Shown: one piece after another, positions 26,690 to 36,289 of the stretch
How the letters are laid out: each line of letters opens with the position of its first letter
Position numbering within the stretch: the first letter of the stretch is position 1
Position numbers and translations under genes: made by a program
Origin: Virgibacillus proomii
GTDB taxonomy: Bacteria > Bacillota > Bacilli > Bacillales > Amphibacillaceae
DNA: 64,000 bases
Assembly (NCBI RefSeq): GCF_018916875.1
Contig: NZ_JAHLNO010000018.1
Coordinates: forward strand, 118,697-182,696
Direction: 5' to 3'
Notes under the pieces: model-generated
The model's database searches: none
Seen by the model: only the letters and a program-made list of their open reading frames with translations
What the model was told of the DNA's origin: nothing

Positions 26690-27160
26690 GTGTTTAGCTG
26701 TCTAGGAAGCGATTTTTTTCATGATACCTTTTTGAAACTAGCTTTGTTGTCTAAGTATGTGTTCGAACGCCTAGTAAATCTCACTCTTCTTCCTACTAAG
26801 CTAAACCAACATCGGCTCGAATCTATCGGAAGGCTGACTAAAGGCGGGCTTGCCGCTCAGGCGTCGGCATACCCCTGTTACAGGGGCATGTTTTCTTTAT
26901 CCGGAATGTAAGGGTGCCTTATTTCTCTCATTTGAAAAATCCGCTTATTATTTTGTAATCTTTATGAGAAAAACGGTTTCTAAATTCTTGATTCGTTCGG
27001 GTCTCAGGCAGGACAGAGAAGCAGCAATACATCCCACGACGAGAAAATGATCTTCCATTTTTTAGGACAGGGGAATCTTCAGCAGCAATACAACATCGTT
27101 TTTCAAGGACAAGAACAGCTGCGACAGCAAACATCCCAGACAGAAAAGCTTTGTAAACGT
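26690..27160. repeat. Mosaic intergenic repeat, long copy with three degenerate 60-bp units
   Basis: The modules are TTCTTCCTACTAAGC, AACATCGGCTC-AATCTATCGGAAGG, GCGGGCTTGCCG, GTCGGCATACCCCTGTTACA, TTTATCCGGAATGTAAGG, GATTCGTTCGGG, then three degenerate units each starting AGGACA-G (27010-27150). Small frames here (26684, 26850, 26928) are not supported as genes. Confidence 0.65.
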
Positions 27161-27169
27161 TAGTACATC

Positions 27170-27288
27170 TAATTTTTTAACATATTTATCAACCTCGGCA
27201 TGATCAATCATTTCATTTTTTGAAAAACTTTTGAATTGAATAGTTTTATATATTCTTTTAATAGAGTTTTTATGGTATTATTGTCCAT
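27170..27288 (-). pseudogene. Small broken ORF behind a palindrome
   Basis: On the minus strand, ATG 27288 follows AAGGAG and reads MDNNTIKTLLKEYIKLFNSK, then a stop after 26 codons. A one-base slip at the A-run continues with NEMIDHAEVDKYVKKLDVL. The two parts look like one helical protein with a frameshift. I do not recognise the family. Confidence 0.35.
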
Positions 27289-27299
27289 AAATGTATTCT

Positions 27300-27346
27300 C
27301 CTTATAATTAGAGATTTGGACAGACTACCATACCCTAATTATAAGG
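27300..27346. repeat. Perfect 12-bp inverted repeat
   Basis: CCTTATAATTAG (27300-27311) and CTAATTATAAGG (27335-27346) are exact complements around a 23-nt loop. On the plus strand a T7 run follows, as in a terminator. On the minus strand the stem contains the AAGGAG of the small broken ORF, so it could also hide that ribosome site. The remaining gap 27347-27764 shows no gene. Confidence 0.6.
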
Positions 27347-27764
27347 TTTTTTTGCTTTATAATAAAAATTTACATTTTTTGGAATGTTGACATAATTATT
27401 TCGGTTGACTTTTGCTTAAAAACTTTATTCAATGTAGTGCTCAAACACTGCCTTCATGTTTAAAAAGCTTACATTCGTAAATTTGTTTACGATCGATCCT
27501 CGATTAAATGATCAATGACAAAGCTCTTAATTTTTTTATTTGTTCTTGTAAAATAGCATAATAAGAACTCATTGGAATCGAATAGTAACTAAAATTTTAT
27601 AGGATTACAGATTTGGTATATACCAATTGTTTCATGTATCCAGTATTTCAAGAAACGCTAAACATCTGCTATAAGTATGTTGCTATTATGTCGTAAGCAG
27701 AAGACGAAAGGAGATAATTGCCTATCTCTATCTCTTGATCTAATTGTTGAGTGCCACCAAACCC

Positions 27765-28898
27765 TCAATACATTTCTCTCCAGAAATGTTCTGGATTCTC
27801 TATTTTTATATTATCATATTTACATATAATCTCTTCAAGTCCCATCGGAGTGTCAATATCAATTTCATACCATGGGTTCATGTCTGGTGGACCAAAACTA
27901 ACCTTTAAATTCTTCTCTGATATATCAAATACCATACTTCTAAGCGTGCCCATTCCACTTGAATAGAAATGGCAGCATGGACCATATGGATACGGAGTGG
28001 AAAGTAGTTTCCTTATTTTTTCATCATTGATATTAGGTGTATCTCTTAATAACGAGTTCCATACAGAGGTGTACCGCAATTCAGAATTCCAAAAATGATG
28101 TTCATCAAATTCGTTCATTTCATGGCTCACATAGTGATTGGTAGCGACTAATAAATCGCCAAATGGTTTCCGTTCGAAAATTCTTTTTTTGTCGGTTGAA
28201 AAGCTTGCCACCTCAAATATAGCAGCATGATTAGAAGCGTCTGCTACTAAGAAATTCGTATTTGTGCACAATGGTATTTCTTCAAGTAAACATTTCGCTT
28301 CATAAACATCTTTACAGCGGTCTAAAATAGCACGAATGGCAACCCAAAATTCACATCCATTCCCATCGAGAGGTTTCAAGTAGGCTGTACTTGACATGGA
28401 AACAACTAATCCGTGTTCATTCATGCCATCCATTCTTCCCGCGTTTTGGAGAGAAAAACCAATATGCTTTGGTTTTCCTGTTACACGGGTAATACATAAA
28501 CTTCTTTCGTCCCTTACAAAATATTCATAGCTTCTTCCAACATAAAAATGTCCATCGCTCGTATTTGAAGGGAGTACTGCAAATTGACAACAATTAGGAG
28601 CATTGTGATATGAATTTGCATAGCAAATTATTTTTTCCGATTCTACTCCTACTTCATCTGCAAATCCCTGTATTTCATCTGTAAAGCCGGGACATATTTT
28701 ATCAATTAACATCATCCTCTTGTGGGCAGTCGCTGCAGATATATAACCCTGTCCTTCCATGGGACTGGTATAATAGGGAATGTCATCCGGGTAGTGTTCT
28801 TTTAAAGCCTCGGCTCGCTGTTTCCCCACCTCATAATTGCTTCCTTCAGCCACATGGATGTCAAATATCATTGGTTCTTTCTTTTCTGTATTTGCCAT
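27765..28898 (-). CDS. C45-type Ntn hydrolase, acyl-CoA:6-aminopenicillanate acyltransferase-like
   Basis: The 377-residue protein matches self-processing C45 amidases/acyltransferases. It has the Asn-Cys-Cys-Gln site (NCCQFAVLP, about residue 104) where cleavage frees a nucleophilic cysteine, then GRSYEYFVRDE, the NAGRMDGMNEHGL turn and late FEVASFSTDK/ATNHYVSHEMNE segments. Substrates of bacterial members are mostly unknown; amide bond hydrolysis or transfer is inferred. The alpha piece before the cysteine (about 103 residues) and beta piece would form by autoproteolysis. ATG 28898 has AAGGA eight bases upstream; ATG 28904 is possible. No co-oriented neighbour. Confidence 0.85.
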   Translation of the reverse strand: MANTEKKEPMIFDIHVAEGSNYEVGKQRAEALKEHYPDDIPYYTSPMEGQGYISAATAHKRMMLIDKICPGFTDEIQGFADEVGVESEKIICYANSYHNAPNCCQFAVLPSNTSDGHFYVGRSYEYFVRDERSLCITRVTGKPKHIGFSLQNAGRMDGMNEHGLVVSMSSTAYLKPLDGNGCEFWVAIRAILDRCKDVYEAKCLLEEIPLCTNTNFLVADASNHAAIFEVASFSTDKKRIFERKPFGDLLVATNHYVSHEMNEFDEHHFWNSELRYTSVWNSLLRDTPNINDEKIRKLLSTPYPYGPCCHFYSSGMGTLRSMVFDISEKNLKVSFGPPDMNPWYEIDIDTPMGLEEIICKYDNIKIENPEHFWREMY

Positions 28899-29059
28899 AT
28901 TCATTAATCCTTTCTGAAATTAATTTTACGTTGTCTTTGTTGTCTTTAAAAGTTACTGCCATCCTAACATAATAAAAAAATTAGGTCTATAAGGAAAATG
29001 ATAAACTAGCATACAATACACAATAACCAAAAACAATTTATTTTTGTTTTTTCCTAAAT

Positions 29060-29210
29060 AAATTAGTTAAGAACGTAGAAAAAGATAAAGTGAAACTTCA
29101 TTCAGTAGGAGTTTCCTTCCACTTAAACCCTTTTGTACCAACTCAGGCTCTTGAAGTGGGAGTCTTACGGCACCTTACATGCGGGATAAAAGCTTACTCT
29201 TTTCCCGGTC
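29060..29210 (-). repeat. Mosaic intergenic repeat, reverse orientation
   Basis: Read on the minus strand this carries CCGCATGTAAGGTGCCGTAA, GACTCCCACTTCAAGAGCCTG, GTTGGTACAAAAGGGT, and CTACTGAATGAAGTTTCACTT, the modules found on the plus strand at 38970-39160. The internal hairpin arms are cut, so the unit is truncated. The plus-strand frame 29090-29368 overlaps it and is not a gene. Confidence 0.65.
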
Positions 29211-29502
29211 AACTTGAAGGGATAAAATGTTATATTTTTTCGTTTTCTGATTTAGATGATAGGTCTGGAGAATTTATATTTGAGCAGATCGGTTTTCTAT
29301 TTCATTATGTGTTGCTTCTACGTCCTTTATCTCTATATTATATTTTAATAGCATATAGGAAGAAGTAGGTTCATAAGCTTTCCGATCGTTAGGAATATTT
29401 GCCTAGTTAAGTAGCCTGTAATAGGTTCTCTGTTCGTTCTCATGTATAGTTAATTAGAATATTATTTATGAAAACTCTTACATAAAGATTTTATAATAAT
29501 AA

Positions 29503-29532
29503 AGAACCAAGCAATTTTACCTGCTTGGTTCT
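29503..29532 (-). terminator. Terminator of the bceAB-like operon
   Basis: AGAACCAAGCA and TGCTTGGTTCT form a perfect 11-bp stem with an 8-nt loop, followed on the minus strand by TTATTATTAT. It lies 9 bp after the permease stop. Confidence 0.75.
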
Positions 29533-29540
29533 CGAAAGGG

Positions 29541-31406
29541 TTAATGTTTAGGCAGTACAATTCGCTTGTACAATTGGACAGTAATAATATAATATGAACC
29601 GTAGATCAATAAGAAAAGGCTAATTGGCAGCCATATTTTTGTATAAGGCTCAATCAAGATGAAAGAGAACATTTGCATGCCAACCAAGACATGTACTAAA
29701 CCGACAATTGCAGGGAATAAGAATAACAGGAACAGTTCTCGGTAAATCGAACGGTTCAATAGCGATTTACGTACGCCAATTTTTCGTAACATTTGATAGC
29801 GTTGAATGTCTGCTCCGGCATTTGATAATAATTTAAACATCAGCACACTAGCCATCATCATTAAGAAGGCAATGCCTAAGAAAATACCCATAAAGATCGT
29901 ACCACTGGAAAAACTCTTTAAACTAACGTAATTATTGTATTTTCCTCCTGCGTTTTCTACAGGTTTACCAACATAACTTTCAGCAACCTTTCTTTGCCTT
30001 TCTTCCAATTGTTTAAATTCCGGCAAATAATTTGAAAAGTCGTCCGCCTTAACTAAAATGACTTGTTTTTCTTCGGCTTTTACTTGTTGATAATGACTCT
30101 TATCAACAACATGGATCATTCTTTCGCCAAACATATTATAGCTAGCATTTAATTCAAGAGACATGGCAGTCAACCATTTATCAGGAAGCCCCTCTCCTTT
30201 TGTCCCATCCATCGAATATACAGGAGCAGGGAGCTTGTCTTCTATCCGTTTTATTTTTACATCTGCCAGCTTTTCTATTCCTTTTTCCATATTAGGAATT
30301 AAAGGTGGCTGCTTTAATAGACTCTCTTTAAGAAAAAATACCCCATCATCGCTTACTTTATATACATACGTATGTTTTTCAGTTAGTTTCATCTTTTCCA
30401 TTGTATTTAAATCTTCTGTTGTTGGTTGATAAATAGCAGCATCATTCGCTTGGAGTTTAGATGCTTGAATTTCAACATTATGGTAAAACGAAATTCCTGC
30501 TGTCATCGCACCTAATCCAAGTGCAATTAACATAGCTACTGTTCCTAGTACTTTTGTTAAGTTAAGCATTCGGAAGCGTAATTGTCCTAGTGTAAATGAG
30601 TTGATACCAGTTTCATTTAAAGTACGGTTTTGTTTCAGCTTTTTAACAAAGAACGGCAAAAACGAAATAAAAATCAAATATGTTCCTGGAACGATGGTAA
30701 TGGATGCTAAGATAACTCCGAAATGTTTAAACTTAGCCATGTCAATCATTATATAATACCCAATGACGATTAGAATGATGGAAAAAAGCACGCCGAAAAA
30801 TGTTTTTACTCCACTTGTTTTAATAAAGTCTTGTTTTTTATTGGCTTGTAACAAATCAAGAACTTTTTTCTTGCCAATTTGCCATGCATTAACCATCGAG
30901 GTTAATAGAAACAGGGCAACATAGAAAATGATTGTTGTCAAAATCGATCCGGTATAAATAGCTTTAAATCCAGTAGCTTCTGCTGAAAAGTCAAGCTTTT
31001 CCATTAATAAATCAGCGATAACTGTCGTTAATCCAATCCCGATTATAATGCCGATCACAAGGGAGATCAGTCCAATAAATAGTGTTTCCATAAACATCAG
31101 TTGGGTAATTTTGCTTTTTTTAGCCCCCAGTGTCATATACATAGCCATTTCCTTTTGCCGTAATGTTTGGATAAACGAAGTGGCATAAAAAATATAAAAA
31201 ATGGTAATAAACCCGAGAATAAATGTTCCTACATGAAAAACAAACATCGTTGCACTAATCATAGAATTTGCTTTAACAAAGGCTTCATTTTGTGCCAGTG
31301 TTTGGAACATATAGAAAATGGCGATCGAAATCGTTAGCCCAAATAATAAAACTAAATAATCTTTGAACATTTTCCGCATACTCGTTAAAGACAGCTTTAA
31401 TAACAT
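29541..31406 (-). CDS. BceB-type ABC transporter permease (FtsX domains)
   Basis: The 621-residue protein has ten hydrophobic segments arranged 4 + 2 + 4 with a large extracellular loop (about residues 310-515) between segments 7 and 8. This is the layout of BceB/VraG permeases that remove or sense cell-wall antibiotics such as bacitracin. FtsX features YATSFIQTLRQKEMAMYMTL and LRKIGVRKSLLNRS are clear. It starts 15 bp after the ATPase gene. BceB loops usually signal to a BceS kinase, but none is encoded nearby. Confidence 0.92.
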   Translation of the reverse strand: MLLKLSLTSMRKMFKDYLVLLFGLTISIAIFYMFQTLAQNEAFVKANSMISATMFVFHVGTFILGFITIFYIFYATSFIQTLRQKEMAMYMTLGAKKSKITQLMFMETLFIGLISLVIGIIIGIGLTTVIADLLMEKLDFSAEATGFKAIYTGSILTTIIFYVALFLLTSMVNAWQIGKKKVLDLLQANKKQDFIKTSGVKTFFGVLFSIILIVIGYYIMIDMAKFKHFGVILASITIVPGTYLIFISFLPFFVKKLKQNRTLNETGINSFTLGQLRFRMLNLTKVLGTVAMLIALGLGAMTAGISFYHNVEIQASKLQANDAAIYQPTTEDLNTMEKMKLTEKHTYVYKVSDDGVFFLKESLLKQPPLIPNMEKGIEKLADVKIKRIEDKLPAPVYSMDGTKGEGLPDKWLTAMSLELNASYNMFGERMIHVVDKSHYQQVKAEEKQVILVKADDFSNYLPEFKQLEERQRKVAESYVGKPVENAGGKYNNYVSLKSFSSGTIFMGIFLGIAFLMMMASVLMFKLLSNAGADIQRYQMLRKIGVRKSLLNRSIYRELFLLFLFPAIVGLVHVLVGMQMFSFILIEPYTKIWLPISLFLLIYGSYYIITVQLYKRIVLPKH

Positions 31407-31421
31407 TGTATGACCTACCTT

Positions 31422-32189
31422 CTAATTCAATTCGCTTAGTGTGTTAAATTCAGCAAGCACATCCAGTATGTTTTGATGAAACTCGTTTCGTGTATGATTC
31501 CGATAGATTTCTTTATACAGTTGTCCATCTTGAATAAATAAAATACGCTTGCAATAACTGGCACTAAGCGGGTCATGTGTCACAAGCATAATGGATGTAC
31601 CGAGGTTTTCGTTCATATGCACCAATGTTTCCATTAAGCTTTTCGCATTTTTGGAATCCAGTGAACCCGTTGGCTCATCAGCCAGTATCATGGCAGGTTC
31701 GTGGATAAGGGCACGTGCAGCAGCAACTCTTTGCTTTTGTCCACCTGATATTTCCGCTGGATATTTTGTAAGGATGTCCTGGATACCAAGATTATTTGCG
31801 ACTTTTAATACACTTGGTTTAATCTGCTTTGTTGCAACTCCCTGTAAAGATAAAGGCAAGGCGATGTTTTCATAGACAGTAAGGTTTTCTAATAGATTAA
31901 AGTCTTGAAAAATAAACCCAAGCTGTTGGGAACGAAAATCGGCCAATTGATTTTGTTTCATTGTGGTTATATTGGTACCGGCAATTTCAATGGTGCCGCT
32001 TGTTGGCTGATCTAAGGTTGAGATAACATTTAGTAAGGTTGTTTTCCCTGCACCAGAAGGTCCCATAATCCCAACAAATTCGCCTGCTTCTATATGGAAA
32101 GCGACGTCTTTTAAAACGTGAAATTGATTCTCTTTATTTTTTCCATAACATTTATTTAGGTGATTTACTTCTAATACGTATTGACTCAT
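31422..32189 (-). CDS. BceA-type ABC transporter ATP-binding protein
   Basis: The 255-residue ATPase has Walker A MGPSGAGKTTLLNV, Q-loop FIFQDFNLL, signature EISGGQKQRVAAARAL, Walker B MILADEPTGSLD and the switch histidine VTHD, all normal. It powers the BceB-like permease directly downstream. ATG 32189 lies seven bases after GGAGG; an ATG at 32195 touches that site. The BceR-like operator at 32270-32285 lies about 80 bp upstream and probably drives peptide-antibiotic-inducible expression. Confidence 0.93.
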   Translation of the reverse strand: MSQYVLEVNHLNKCYGKNKENQFHVLKDVAFHIEAGEFVGIMGPSGAGKTTLLNVISTLDQPTSGTIEIAGTNITTMKQNQLADFRSQQLGFIFQDFNLLENLTVYENIALPLSLQGVATKQIKPSVLKVANNLGIQDILTKYPAEISGGQKQRVAAARALIHEPAMILADEPTGSLDSKNAKSLMETLVHMNENLGTSIMLVTHDPLSASYCKRILFIQDGQLYKEIYRNHTRNEFHQNILDVLAEFNTLSELN

Positions 32190-32269
32190 GATCATACCTC
32201 CAACGTTAATTGCTATTAATAGCTTATCGCTAACTGGAAAATGAAGGTATGGATTTTCCTTTCAACAAG

Positions 32270-32285
32270 CTTACAGTTTTGTAAG
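32270..32285. promoter_or_regulatory. BceR-like operator
   Basis: CTTACA-gttt-TGTAAG fits the inverted motif TNACA-N4-TGTAA known for BceR-type response regulators. It sits upstream of the bceAB-like pair, as in other Firmicutes, and between it and the divergent SNF2 gene. Confidence 0.75.
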
Positions 32286-32376
32286 CCTTTAGCAGTTAAG
32301 TTAAGATTGGTTTAAAAACAGGAGAAACTTGTTTACAATAGAAACATATGAATTAGTAAAGGAAGGTAATTCTATT

Positions 32377-35300
32377 TTGAAAAGTATGAAACATATTAAT
32401 GTGGAAAAGCTATTTCCTTCGGTGATTTATAAACGTGGATTAAAATACTATTTGCAAGATAGAGTTAGTGATCTTTTATACGATATTAATTTTCAGGAAT
32501 GGTCAGCGACGGTATATGGATCTGAGGATTATTATGTTGAAATAAATGTAAAAGATTTAACACAAGGTTCGATCGATACGTTTTGTGACTGTCCAGCATT
32601 TGATACGTTTGGAACGTGTAAACATATTGCTGCCGTGCTTATTAAACTAGTGAATCAAGATAATCAAGCACGACCGGATTTTTCATCTTATGACTATGAT
32701 TTGACGCAAAACTTTATGAATGCATTAAATAATGTACCGCAATTAGAGAGAAAACATTCGCAGATAATGAAGCAAACAGAGCTAAAGGTAGAGTTCATTT
32801 GTAAGTTGGAGATTCAAAAGCAAATCCAAGTAGAGATAAAAGTTGGCGAGAAGCGGTGTTATGTTGTCAAAGACGCCGAAGCACTTCTTACACATATTAT
32901 AGAGGGAAGGGAATATCCACTGACAAAGTTGTTTACTTATAGCCCGGAGTTCCATACATTTTCCAGTGAAGATATGCATATTCTTGAAAAGTTATATGCC
33001 ATTTTACAAAGTGAGCGTGTTTACCACTTTGATTATTCCTTTATAAAAAATCAAGAAAGCAAACGTTCTATTATTATACCTCCCCTTGAAGCAAAGCCGT
33101 TATTAGAACAAATGGCTAAGCGGTCACTTACGGTGATCACACGTGAACAAAACTATTCAGCTGTCTCTATTCAAAAGGGGCAAATGCCGTTTGCTTTTTC
33201 TTTATCGGCAACCGATAAGGAAGGATTAATCCTCGAGATGAACCAAGTAAACGATCTGCTCTACTTAACCAATTATGAGCTGTTATTTGCTGACGGCATT
33301 TTTTATTTTCCCGGACAACAACAAGTGCCTATTGTAAAGGAGTTAAGTCAATTTCAACGTTATGACTTAGAGTTGCCTATAGCGAAACATCAGGCTGATG
33401 AGTTTGTTTCAACGGTTATTCCTTCGTTGAAAAAGGTGGGCGATGTAAAAATTACAGAAAAAGTAGCTCAAGAAATTGTTCAGCTCCCGCTTAAAGCTGA
33501 GTTGTATTTAGAATTTAAGGATTCATGGATCGTTGGTCAACTGAAATATCATTATGGAGAAGAGATAATAGACCCATTTAATGGTAGGGAAAAAAATGAT
33601 GTTATTATTATTCGGGATATTGAAAAAGAACAGCAAATTATGCACCTGATTGAATATGCTGATTTTCATTATAATGGAAAAGAACTATATATTCATATGG
33701 AAAACGAAGAGGATATGTATGAATTTGTTTACTATACATTGCCGAAGCTGGATGATTATGTAGAACTGTTTTTAACAGCAGAAATCCGCAATCTTTTAGT
33801 AGAGAGGGAGCCAATTGCTCATACACAGGTACAGGTAGAACGTTCCTCTAATTTACTAGAGATTGGATTTAATATTGATGGAGTTAGTGAAGCTGATATT
33901 AGCAGAATTTTAGAAGCAGTGATTGAGAAAAAACGTTATTACCGGTTAGATAGTGGGGCTTTCATGTCACTCGAAAGCGACTCGTTTTCATCTGTAAGGC
34001 AATTTTTTGTTGATATGGATATCGATGCAAAGGATATTGCCGAAAATAACATTAAAGTGCCTGTTTATCGAGGAACGCAGGTGGATGAATTACTAAAAAC
34101 AGATAAGAATTATGATGTATCATTTCGCAAACTCTTGCATCATCTAAGGTCACCTGAGGAGCAGGTATATCCGCTTCCGGAAGGGATAAATGCTACCTTA
34201 CGCAGTTATCAGGAAACAGGGTTTCAGTGGTTTAAGTCGTTAAGTGAGTATAACTTAGGCGGGATTTTGGCAGATGATATGGGCCTTGGAAAAACATTAC
34301 AAAGTATTTGTTATCTTGCTTCGGAAAATGGAGATTATCCACATTTAATTGTGGCACCATCTTCCGTTGTTTATAATTGGAAAAATGAGTTGGCAAAGTT
34401 TACCCCACATTTAGAAGTAGCTGTTTTAACAGGAACACCACAGGAACGAAAAGAGAAAATTGCCAGTTCCCAGACGATGGATGTGTGGATTACTTCTTAT
34501 GCAACAGTACGACAAGATATTGATATATACAAGGAGCTAGCATTTCAAACGTTAATTCTTGATGAAGCTCAATTTATTAAAAATTATGCAACTAAAACCT
34601 CAAGAGCAGTCCGGAAAATAAATGCATTACGTCGATTTGCCCTAAGTGGTACACCGATTGAGAACTCGATTGATGAGCTATGGGCTATATTTCAAGTCAT
34701 CCTTCCCGGTCTCATGCCGAACCAAAGAACGTTTAAACAAATATCTTATGACAAAATTGCAATGATGACAAGGCCCTTTATTTTGCGCCGGCTAAAGCAG
34801 GATGTGTTGAGTGAACTACCGGAGAAAATCGAAACTGTCCATATATCTGAACTAACCAAAGCTCAGAAAGAGTTGTATATTGGATATCATCGAGAATTAC
34901 AGCAGGAAGCTCAACAGACGATAAGCGAAAGCAGCTTCCAGAAAAATCGAATGAAAATTTTAGCGGGGTTAACCCGACTTAGACAGATTTGCTGCCACCC
35001 TTCCTTGTTTATTAAAAATTATCAAGGAGAATCTGGAAAGCTTATCCAGCTCATGGAAACTATTCGCAATGCTAGAAGAAATGGAAAGCGTATGTTAATC
35101 TTCTCACAATTTACATCCATGCATGAAATTATTAAACATCGGTTAGAAAATGAAGGAATTGGCTATTTCTACTTACATGGTAAAACATCATCACAGGAAC
35201 GCTTAGAGATGAGTGAACGATTTAATAATGGTGAAAATGATGTATTTTTAATCTCTCTTAAGGCTGGTGGTACGGGACTAAATTTGACAGGTGCAGATAC

Positions 35301-35544
35301 CGTTATTTTATATGACTTATGGTGGAATCCTGCTGTTGAGGACCAAGCGACAGGGCGAGCTCACCGATTCGGACAAAAAAATGTCGTTCAAGTGATTCGT
35401 TTAATAACGGAAGGAACGATTGAAGAAAAAATTTATGAGTTACAACAAAAAAAACGTGAATTGATTGATCAAGTTATCCAACCAGGAGAGGCAATGCTTT
35501 CTTCCTTAAGTGAAGATGATATTCGCGAGTTGTTAAATATCTAG
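32377..35544 (+). CDS. SNF2/HepA-family DEAD-like helicase with SWIM zinc finger
   Basis: The protein has about 1055 residues. Near the N-terminus is a SWIM finger C-x-C..CKH (FCDCPAFDTFGTCKHIAA), then a long SNF2_assoc-like region. The ATPase follows: motif I ADDMGLGKTLQ near residue 632, DEAQ box near 729, motif III LSGTPIENS, and C-terminal motifs LISLKAGGTGLNLTGAD and QATGRAHRFGQ. It is a DNA-dependent motor, possibly RapA/YwqA-like, acting on RNA polymerase or DNA repair; that is inference. I start at TTG 32377 because AAAGGAAGG precedes it; TTG 32329 (AGGAG, tight spacing) and ATG 32386 are alternatives. Confidence 0.9.
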   Translation: MKSMKHINVEKLFPSVIYKRGLKYYLQDRVSDLLYDINFQEWSATVYGSEDYYVEINVKDLTQGSIDTFCDCPAFDTFGTCKHIAAVLIKLVNQDNQARPDFSSYDYDLTQNFMNALNNVPQLERKHSQIMKQTELKVEFICKLEIQKQIQVEIKVGEKRCYVVKDAEALLTHIIEGREYPLTKLFTYSPEFHTFSSEDMHILEKLYAILQSERVYHFDYSFIKNQESKRSIIIPPLEAKPLLEQMAKRSLTVITREQNYSAVSIQKGQMPFAFSLSATDKEGLILEMNQVNDLLYLTNYELLFADGIFYFPGQQQVPIVKELSQFQRYDLELPIAKHQADEFVSTVIPSLKKVGDVKITEKVAQEIVQLPLKAELYLEFKDSWIVGQLKYHYGEEIIDPFNGREKNDVIIIRDIEKEQQIMHLIEYADFHYNGKELYIHMENEEDMYEFVYYTLPKLDDYVELFLTAEIRNLLVEREPIAHTQVQVERSSNLLEIGFNIDGVSEADISRILEAVIEKKRYYRLDSGAFMSLESDSFSSVRQFFVDMDIDAKDIAENNIKVPVYRGTQVDELLKTDKNYDVSFRKLLHHLRSPEEQVYPLPEGINATLRSYQETGFQWFKSLSEYNLGGILADDMGLGKTLQSICYLASENGDYPHLIVAPSSVVYNWKNELAKFTPHLEVAVLTGTPQERKEKIASSQTMDVWITSYATVRQDIDIYKELAFQTLILDEAQFIKNYATKTSRAVRKINALRRFALSGTPIENSIDELWAIFQVILPGLMPNQRTFKQISYDKIAMMTRPFILRRLKQDVLSELPEKIETVHISELTKAQKELYIGYHRELQQEAQQTISESSFQKNRMKILAGLTRLRQICCHPSLFIKNYQGESGKLIQLMETIRNARRNGKRMLIFSQFTSMHEIIKHRLENEGIGYFYLHGKTSSQERLEMSERFNNGENDVFLISLKAGGTGLNLTGADTVILYDLWWNPAVEDQATGRAHRFGQKNVVQVIRLITEGTIEEKIYELQQKKRELIDQVIQPGEAMLSSLSEDDIRELLNI

Positions 35545-35712
35545 AACATTTAACAGGTTATTAGTTGTACGAAAATCTTTTTTTAAAATCATGAAGGGAA
35601 ATGAATCATGGTAGAAATGATTAAATCTCCTATAAGAATATCTGATGTAAATTGATCAAAAGACATAGTTTTGTTGTAAAGGCATGTAAAAAATGGAAAC
35701 AGGAATTTTTTA

Positions 35713-35802
35713 CACTATAGGAAAGTAAAAATTTTAGGGTTTATAGTATAAGAAAAACTACAGCTTTCGCTAAAGACTTGGCGACAAGCCAAGTTTTTCT
35801 AA
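35713..35802 (+). repeat. ~91-bp element, copy F
   Basis: A complete copy with TCGCTAA/TTGGCGA pairing (one G-U) and the terminal stem ACTTGGC-gacaa-GCCAAGT plus TTTTTCTAA. It is flanked on the left by TTTTTA and on the right by mosaic repeat. Confidence 0.85.
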
Positions 35803-35814
35803 CACGCCTTATTT

Positions 35815-36235
35815 TTTCACTATCAGGAAACGATATCTGTTTTTACATTGTGGATATCATGTTTTGAAAGTAACTTTATCGTCTGGTTTAAGGGCTCATG
35901 CATCTAGCAAACTTCGATCTTTTTCCTATGATAATTTAACATCGGCTCAAATCTAAAGGAAGGCTGACTAAAAATGGGTTTGCCGTGAAGCGTTGGCACA
36001 CCCTTGTTATAGAGGAATGTTTTCTTTATCCTGCATGTAGGGAGCCGAATTTCTTTGAAAATCTGCTTATTATTTTGCGAACATGATAAGGAAAACGGCT
36101 CCTAAATCCCCGATTCGTTTAACTAACATTCAAGGAGAAAAGCACTCCTTGAATGAAGTTTCACTTTATCTCGTCAGAAGCTTTCCAGTTTGTACGATGC
36201 TAACCGAGGCTTCTAGCTTTTGTTCCTATAAATGT
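35815..36235. repeat. Mosaic intergenic repeat, long copy
   Basis: GATATCTGTTTTTACATTG with TGGATATC (a hairpin), then the TTCCTATGATAA, AATCTAAAGGAAGGCTGA, GCACACCCTTGTTATAGAGG, TTTATCCTGCATGTAGGGAGCC, ACGGCTCCTAAATCCCCGAT modules. A hairpin CATTCAAGGAG..CTCCTTGAATG and CTTCTAGCTTTTGTTC end it. No gene is visible between 35545 and 36289. Confidence 0.65.
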
Positions 36236-36289
36236 AATGAATCATTTTCTCCTTTCTGAACACCTAGGAAGCTGTTTGCAAACGGCTGA

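Noticed and set aside
29090..29368. 92-aa plus-strand protein
   Set aside because: It starts within an inverted mosaic-repeat copy; the start is weak and no family is recognisable.
32329..32376. Helicase start at TTG 32329
   Set aside because: It is possible (AGGAG four bases before), but TTG 32377 has a better AAAGGAAGG with normal spacing; left as an alternative.
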